Of a DNA stretch of 36,172 nucleotides, positions 32,771 to 36,172 are shown piece after piece. Made by a program: the position numbers and the translations under genes. How positions within the stretch are numbered: the stretch's first letter is position 1; every line of letters begins with the position of its first letter. Location of the stretch: the NCBI RefSeq assembly GCF_016586165.1, contig NZ_BCPR01000048.1:1-36172 (forward strand), given 5' to 3'. Origin of the DNA: Dyella sp. EPa41 (GTDB lineage: Bacteria > Pseudomonadota > Gammaproteobacteria > Xanthomonadales > Rhodanobacteraceae). The notes beneath the pieces are model-generated. The model was not told the origin of the DNA. It saw only the letters and a list, made by a program, of their open reading frames with translations, and made no database searches.

Positions 32771-33933
32771 CAATGCCCGAGGGAAAGGAACATCGCGTCG
32801 TCATGACGCTTCTGCGTGCGCGCCAGCGTCGCCAGCAAGGTAAACAGCAGCAGCGCCGCCACGCCATTGTGCAACGTGGCCACCGGCAACGGCAGGCCGA
32901 AATGCACGTTGCTGATGCCCAGCAACACCTGGGTGACCAGCACCACGGCGATGGCCAGGCCCAGCGAACGCAGGCCACGACGCGAAACGCGGTGCGACAG
33001 CCAGGCGAGGTAGCAGAACACCACCAGGGCACCGAAGCGGTGCGCGATCTGGATCGCGCTGCGCGCGGCCATGTCGAGCACGCCGCCTTCGTAGTTCACG
33101 CCGACGCCACGCCACAGCACGAAGCCCTCGCGGAAATCGGTGGGCGGCATCCATTGGCCGAGGCACTTGGGGAAATCGGTGCCGCAGGCGAGCGCTGCGT
33201 AGTTGGAGGACGTCCAGCCGCCCAGCGCGATCTGCGCGAGGAGCAACACGATGCCGAGCACCACGGCCTTGCGCAATCCGGCATAGGCATCGTCCTGCGC
33301 GCCCACGCCGGCCAACCGCAGTGCCGCATAGGCCAGCAGCGCGAACGTGGTGATGCCGCCCATCAGGTGTCCCATCACGACGATGGGCTTGAGCAGCAGT
33401 GTGACCGTCCACATGCCGAGCATGGCCTGGAACACCACCACCGACAGCGCCAGCACACTGATGCGCCATGCGCCCGGGCGATGCAACCTGATCGCGGCGA
33501 CCAGCGGCAATCCAATCGCGATGATCGACAGCAGCAGCGACCAGTGATGTTCGCCGCGTATGTACATGCCCACGCCGATCGCCGCGCAGATCGCACCGAC
33601 GATGACGGCATGGCGCGCCCAGCGGTCGCGCCAGCTGGCGATCAGCGCCAGGGCGAACACCAGCGTGCCCAGCGTGCCGGCAAGAAAACGGTGCACCTGT
33701 TCGCGCCACGCCTTGTGCGTTTCGTAGGGACGATCCGGAAACGCCTGGTTGGCCTGCGCGATCTCGTGTTGCTGTTCGGGCCAGGTGGCGCGGCCGTAGC
33801 ACGTCGGCCAGTCGGGGCACGACAGGCCCGCGTTGGACAGACGCACGAACGCGCCGAACATCACGACGCCAAAGGCGAATACCGCGGCGAGCAGCGCAAG
33901 TCCGCGCAGCACTCGGGAAGAACGGGCGGTCAT
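32770..33933 (-). CDS. ctaA: Heme A synthase, COX15/CtaA family
   Basis: 387 residues; oxidises the C8 methyl of heme O to heme A in the inner membrane. Eight membrane helices in two related halves, each with its His pair: EQVHRFLAG and VVMGHLMGG in the first, [10 protein letters not shown] and [10 protein letters not shown] in the second. Loop cysteines [10 protein letters not shown] and [11 protein letters not shown] follow the COX15 pattern. ATG 33933 overlaps the preceding stop by one base (TGATG); a longer in-frame reading upstream lies antisense-like over the SCO-like gene and is not supported. Next to cyoE, it gives the two steps heme B to heme O to heme A. Confidence 0.96.
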   Translation of the reverse strand: MTARSSRVLRGLALLAAVFAFGVVMFGAFVRLSNAGLSCPDWPTCYGRATWPEQQHEIAQANQAFPDRPYETHKAWREQVHRFLAGTLGTLVFALALIASWRDRWARHAVIVGAICAAIGVGMYIRGEHHWSLLLSIIAIGLPLVAAIRLHRPGAWRISVLALSVVVFQAMLGMWTVTLLLKPIVVMGHLMGGITTFALLAYAALRLAGVGAQDDAYAGLRKAVVLGIVLLLAQIALGGWTSSNYAALACGTDFPKCLGQWMPPTDFREGFVLWRGVGVNYEGGVLDMAARSAIQIAHRFGALVVFCYLAWLSHRVSRRGLRSLGLAIAVVLVTQVLLGISNVHFGLPLPVATLHNGVAALLLFTLLATLARTQKRHDDAMFLSLGH

Positions 33934-34502
33934 CAGCGAATCACCTTCTGCAGATCCTTGCGCAAACCGGAAGGATCGAAACCGGCGGGATACACCGACA
34001 GCGCGGTGCCATCGGACTCGACCAGCAACGCACTCACGCTGTCGGGCTCCGACGGACGGAACGCAGCGAGCCCATCCTTGCCGTCCTGCCCCACCTGCCA
34101 ATAGTTGGCCATGCCGTTCGTCGCCGCATCTGCCGGAGGCGTACCGACGTACAACAGGCGAAGACGCGGCGCGTTGCGGTTGAGCGTAATGCGCGCAGCA
34201 GCGATCTTGGTCAGCGTATCCACGCAGCGCGACGCGCACCCGGGACCCGCCAGCGCCACCAGGGTCAACTGCGGTTCGCTCGCGCGCCACGCCCACGGCG
34301 TGCCGTCGGCCAGGGTGACCTGCAGCTGTTCGTTCGCAAAATTGCGCTGCGGCGTGATCGGCAGACCATTGGCCTTGCCGCCAGGCTGCCAGCCCACGGC
34401 GGTGAGCACACCGGCGGCAATGATCGGCGCCGCGAACACCAGCATGATCAACAGCAGTTTCAGACGGCTCGCGCGCATCGCACGCTGATCGGGTTGGTTC
34501 AT
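33933..34502 (-). CDS. SCO1-like / thioredoxin-fold membrane-anchored protein of the oxidase cluster
   Basis: 189 residues. One N-terminal membrane helix (about 13-35, LKLLLIMLVFAAPIIAAGVL) and a periplasmic domain. After the strand LTLVALAG comes GCASRC, a CxxxC pair placed like the copper-binding CxxxC of SCO1/SenC proteins, followed by VDTLTKI and LRLLYVGTPP. The conserved distal SCO histidine is not evident, nor is a Pro-rich cis-loop. Overlaps SURF1 by four bases (ATGA) and COX15 by one base (TGATG), so it is translated with both and very likely serves cytochrome oxidase assembly, perhaps copper or redox handling. Similar genes at this place in Xanthomonadales are usually left as hypothetical. 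Confident as a gene; the function is inferred. Confidence 0.8.
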   Translation of the reverse strand: MNQPDQRAMRASRLKLLLIMLVFAAPIIAAGVLTAVGWQPGGKANGLPITPQRNFANEQLQVTLADGTPWAWRASEPQLTLVALAGPGCASRCVDTLTKIAAARITLNRNAPRLRLLYVGTPPADAATNGMANYWQVGQDGKDGLAAFRPSEPDSVSALLVESDGTALSVYPAGFDPSGLRKDLQKVIR

Positions 34503-35239
34503 GACCTGTCCAACGGTTTGGAGGGGCGGCGACGATGCAGCACCAGCAGGATCACGACCGCCGCCACGGCAAAGGTGAACCACTGGAAAGCATAGGCCCG
34601 ATGCCGCGCGGGTGGCATCGAGGAAAAATCGATGGTGTGCTCGCGCACGTAGATCGACGCTGGATCCGCATCCAGCGCCAGCACCTGCGGATAGACCGCG
34701 GCGCCGAGATCGGCGGCGACCTGTGGCAGTTCGAGATACACCGTGGTCTTGGGCCAGTGCGTTTGGCGCGCGAGCGCGTTGCCACCCATCTCGAAGCCCA
34801 CGCCAGGTGCCGGGACATACAAGCCCTGCAACGTCTGCCTGCCCGTGGGGAGCGGCGGCAGCTGCGGCGCCTGGTCGGTGCCGTTCCCGGGGATAAAGCC
34901 CAGATCGACCAACAGCAGCCGGTCGCCTTTCCGCGGACGGAAAGGCGCATAGACTTCCGCGCCGCCGCGCTGGTCGTGCCTGGGATTGTCCAGCAGGTAC
35001 AGGCGATCGGGCAGGTATTCGCCGTCCACGTTGACGCGCACGAACGCGTCGATGGGGGGCTTTGCGGCCACCGTGGCAAAGTCGCGTGGCGCCGCGTTTT
35101 CCGCTGCGGCATACCGTCGCAGAATTGCTTCCTTTTCGTCCGCGCGATGCAGCTGCCACACGCCCAAGCGTATGAACAGCAAGGCACCTGCCACCGTCAG
35201 CAGCAAGGCGAACCACGAAGGACGGCGCAACCGCTTCAC
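34499..35239 (-). CDS. SURF1-family cytochrome oxidase assembly protein
   Basis: 246 residues with a membrane helix at each end (about 9-27 and 218-238) and a periplasmic domain between. Family motifs: GVWQLHRADEKE after the first helix and YAFQWFTFA before the second; VRVNVDGEYL and LLVDLGFIPGN in the middle. SURF1 delivers or stabilises heme A during insertion into subunit I. The start at 35239 gives MKRLRRPSWFALLL. It is the first gene of the minus-strand assembly cluster visible here; the oxidase structural genes themselves presumably lie beyond the right edge. Confidence 0.94.
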   Translation of the reverse strand: MKRLRRPSWFALLLTVAGALLFIRLGVWQLHRADEKEAILRRYAAAENAAPRDFATVAAKPPIDAFVRVNVDGEYLPDRLYLLDNPRHDQRGGAEVYAPFRPRKGDRLLLVDLGFIPGNGTDQAPQLPPLPTGRQTLQGLYVPAPGVGFEMGGNALARQTHWPKTTVYLELPQVAADLGAAVYPQVLALDADPASIYVREHTIDFSSMPPARHRAYAFQWFTFAVAAVVILLVLHRRRPSKPLDRS

Positions 35240-35298
35240 GCAGTGGCACCACGCACGACCGCTATACTGCGGATGTCAAAAACGTTCGGACCAATCAC

Positions 35299-35514
35299 GT
35301 GGAAACCATCTACAAATATGCGCTGGTGATCCTGCTGCTGGTGGTGCTGTTCAACCTTGGTCAGGCCCTGTTTTTCATGATGACCGACAAGGACGGCAGC
35401 AAGCGCACGGTATGGGCGTTGACCCGCCGCATCGGCTTGTCCGTCCTGCTCATCCTGATGGTCGTACTCGGCATCTGGATGGGCTGGCTGCACCCGCACG
35501 GCGTGGGCCAGTAA
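35299..35514 (+). CDS. DUF2909-type twin-transmembrane protein
   Basis: 71 residues: METIYKYALVILLLVVLFNL, a charged loop MTDKDGSKRT, then a second helix RIGLSVLLILMVVLGIWMGW and a short His-containing end. This two-helix pattern matches the DUF2909 / twin transmembrane proteins found beside cytochrome c oxidase genes. GTG start at 35299; there is no strong Shine-Dalgarno sequence. It is divergent from SURF1 (60 bases between starts) and followed by a perfect terminator. Its function is unknown; the location suggests a link with oxidase assembly. Confidence 0.85.
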   Translation: METIYKYALVILLLVVLFNLGQALFFMMTDKDGSKRTVWALTRRIGLSVLLILMVVLGIWMGWLHPHGVGQ

Positions 35515-35561
35515 TTGTAGCGTCCCAACGTAGCCAGCGGCTCGCCGCGCAAATCGTTTCC

Positions 35562-35592
35562 CGAAGGCCCGCCAATGGCGGGCCTTCGTTTT
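35562..35592 (+). terminator. Intrinsic terminator of the twin-transmembrane gene
   Basis: Perfect 12-bp stem CGAAGGCCCGCC (35562-35573) and GGCGGGCCTTCG (35577-35588), 3-base loop AAT, then TTTT. The best intrinsic terminator in the window, 47 bases after the stop. Confidence 0.9.
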
Positions 35593-35646
35593 GGGCGGAT
35601 CCAGTGCACGACTGCCCTCCCTCGGCTTCGCCGCTCCGCCGGCTTT

Positions 35647-35669
35647 TCGCGCACTGGGTGCGCTCCTAC
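35647..35669 (-). repeat. Single REP-like element
   Basis: TCGCGCACTGGGTGCGCTCC then TAC, the inverted form of the REP unit found at 17.4, 19.4, 30.7, 31.2 and 31.6 kb. It is followed at about 35695-35780 by CCCTCTCC and GGGGAGAGGGG text that can pair as a loose hairpin. 35800-35945 has a lower GC content and shows no gene. Confidence 0.7.
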
Positions 35670-35968
35670 AGGGAGTAGGTGACGTTGTCGCGAGCCCCCT
35701 CACCCCCGCCCTCTCCTCGCTCCTCAGAGCCGCAGCTATCCATGGCCGCTCCCCGCGTGCCCCGAGGGGAGAGGGGGGAAAGGGTGTGGCACCCCACGGG
35801 CTTCATTACGGCTCAGCGAAGTGGCTTTAAGTCCTCTTCGCGTCGGCGCGTGGCGGTATAGCGGCTCCGTTCGAGGTAGTAACGAGCGTATGCCAGCTGA
35901 CCTCGGTCGTCCGACGCTTCTATCCCCCGTACTGCTATGAGCCTTGGCTCTCAAGGCCATTTTCTTTG

Positions 35969-36172
35969 GGTTACTTTTCTTTGATTCCGGGCGTTCCGCC
36001 CTCCGCCCTGCGGGCCGGCTTCGCCGTTCGCACGCAAACAGCGCGTGCGTGGGCCAGCAAAAGAAAAGTGACTCGGCGGTCCCACGGGACTAGCTTCGCG
36101 TCGTCCCACGGGGACTAGCTTCGCGTCGCCGGCAGAGCGTCGAAACGCCCGCTGCGTAAGCGGCATCCTAGT
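35969..36172 (-). repeat. Interspersed repeat cassette, copy 4, cut by the window edge
   Basis: The arms GGTTACTTTTCTTTG (35969-35983) and CAAAAGAAAAGTGAC (36058-36072) are those of the cassette palindrome, but are separated by 74 bases instead of 6. Next comes a tandem duplication, GTCCCACGGGACTAGC... at 36079-36102 and 36103-36127, differing by one G; the unit is the reverse complement of 30887-30910. The cassette continues to the end of the window. Confidence 0.7.

Noticed and set aside
31722-33032. 436-codon minus-strand frame overlapping cyoE and ctaA
   Set aside because: Out of frame with both; cyoE and ctaA show all family motifs in their own frames.

Overview
The window reads as a chromosomal segment of a high-GC gammaproteobacterium of the order Xanthomonadales, most likely family Rhodanobacteraceae (Dyella, Luteibacter, Rhodanobacter or Frateuria type). 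This is an inference from the GC-rich codon use, the E. coli-like Cca with an HD domain, the rpsU-yqeY-dnaG arrangement, the SURF1 / SCO-like / COX15 / CtaB set of cytochrome oxidase assembly genes, and REP-like repeats built on GTAGGAGCGCAC. No phage, plasmid, transposase, CRISPR array, tRNA or rRNA was recognised.

Layout. 1-4.1 kb: two tandem DsbA-family thiol-disulfide proteins (the first cut by the window edge), an EEP-family phosphodiesterase coupled to a small membrane protein, and a convergent membrane-bound GH17 glucanase. 4.3-10.8 kb: a plus-strand run of soluble lytic transglycosylase, NDUFA9-like NAD(P)-binding protein, cca and an LTA-synthase-type phosphoglycerol transferase. 10.8-15.7 kb, minus strand: a polytopic membrane protein resembling GT39-type glycosyltransferases, a MidA/NDUFAF7-like methyltransferase and a TonB-dependent receptor preceded by a strong Zur-like operator. 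15.9-20.6 kb: an EcsC-like protein, a pteridine reductase, a DUF6159-like membrane protein, folK, folB and tsaD. 20.6-25.2 kb: rpsU, yqeY, a DUF1328 microprotein, a GNAT acetyltransferase (minus strand), dnaG and a DedA protein; rpoD does not follow dnaG. 25.3-30.6 kb, minus strand: a Na/Pi-cotransporter-like protein with a PhoU-like tail, and the Mg2+ P-type ATPase mgtA with a long structured upstream region. 30.7-31.86 kb is a 1.1-kb gene-free mosaic of hairpins and interspersed repeats. 31.9-35.2 kb, minus strand: four tightly overlapping cytochrome c oxidase assembly genes, in transcription order SURF1, SCO-like, COX15 and CtaB. A DUF2909 twin-transmembrane gene is divergent to them, and a further repeat cassette ends the window.

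The most interesting region is upstream of mgtA (about 30620 down to 29954 on the minus strand). It holds a sigma70-like promoter with a perfect TTGACA -35 and 17-bp spacing, then a long leader with a 38-codon ORF lying across a long-range stem. Next comes a hairpin that buries the Shine-Dalgarno sequence of a 78-codon gene. A proline-rich 27-codon ORF overlaps that gene's stop codon by one base, just before mgtA. The organisation recalls enterobacterial mgtA leader control but with different parts; the idea is an inference and untested. The Zur-like box before the TonB receptor and the hairpin/repeat mosaic are the other two signals worth following.
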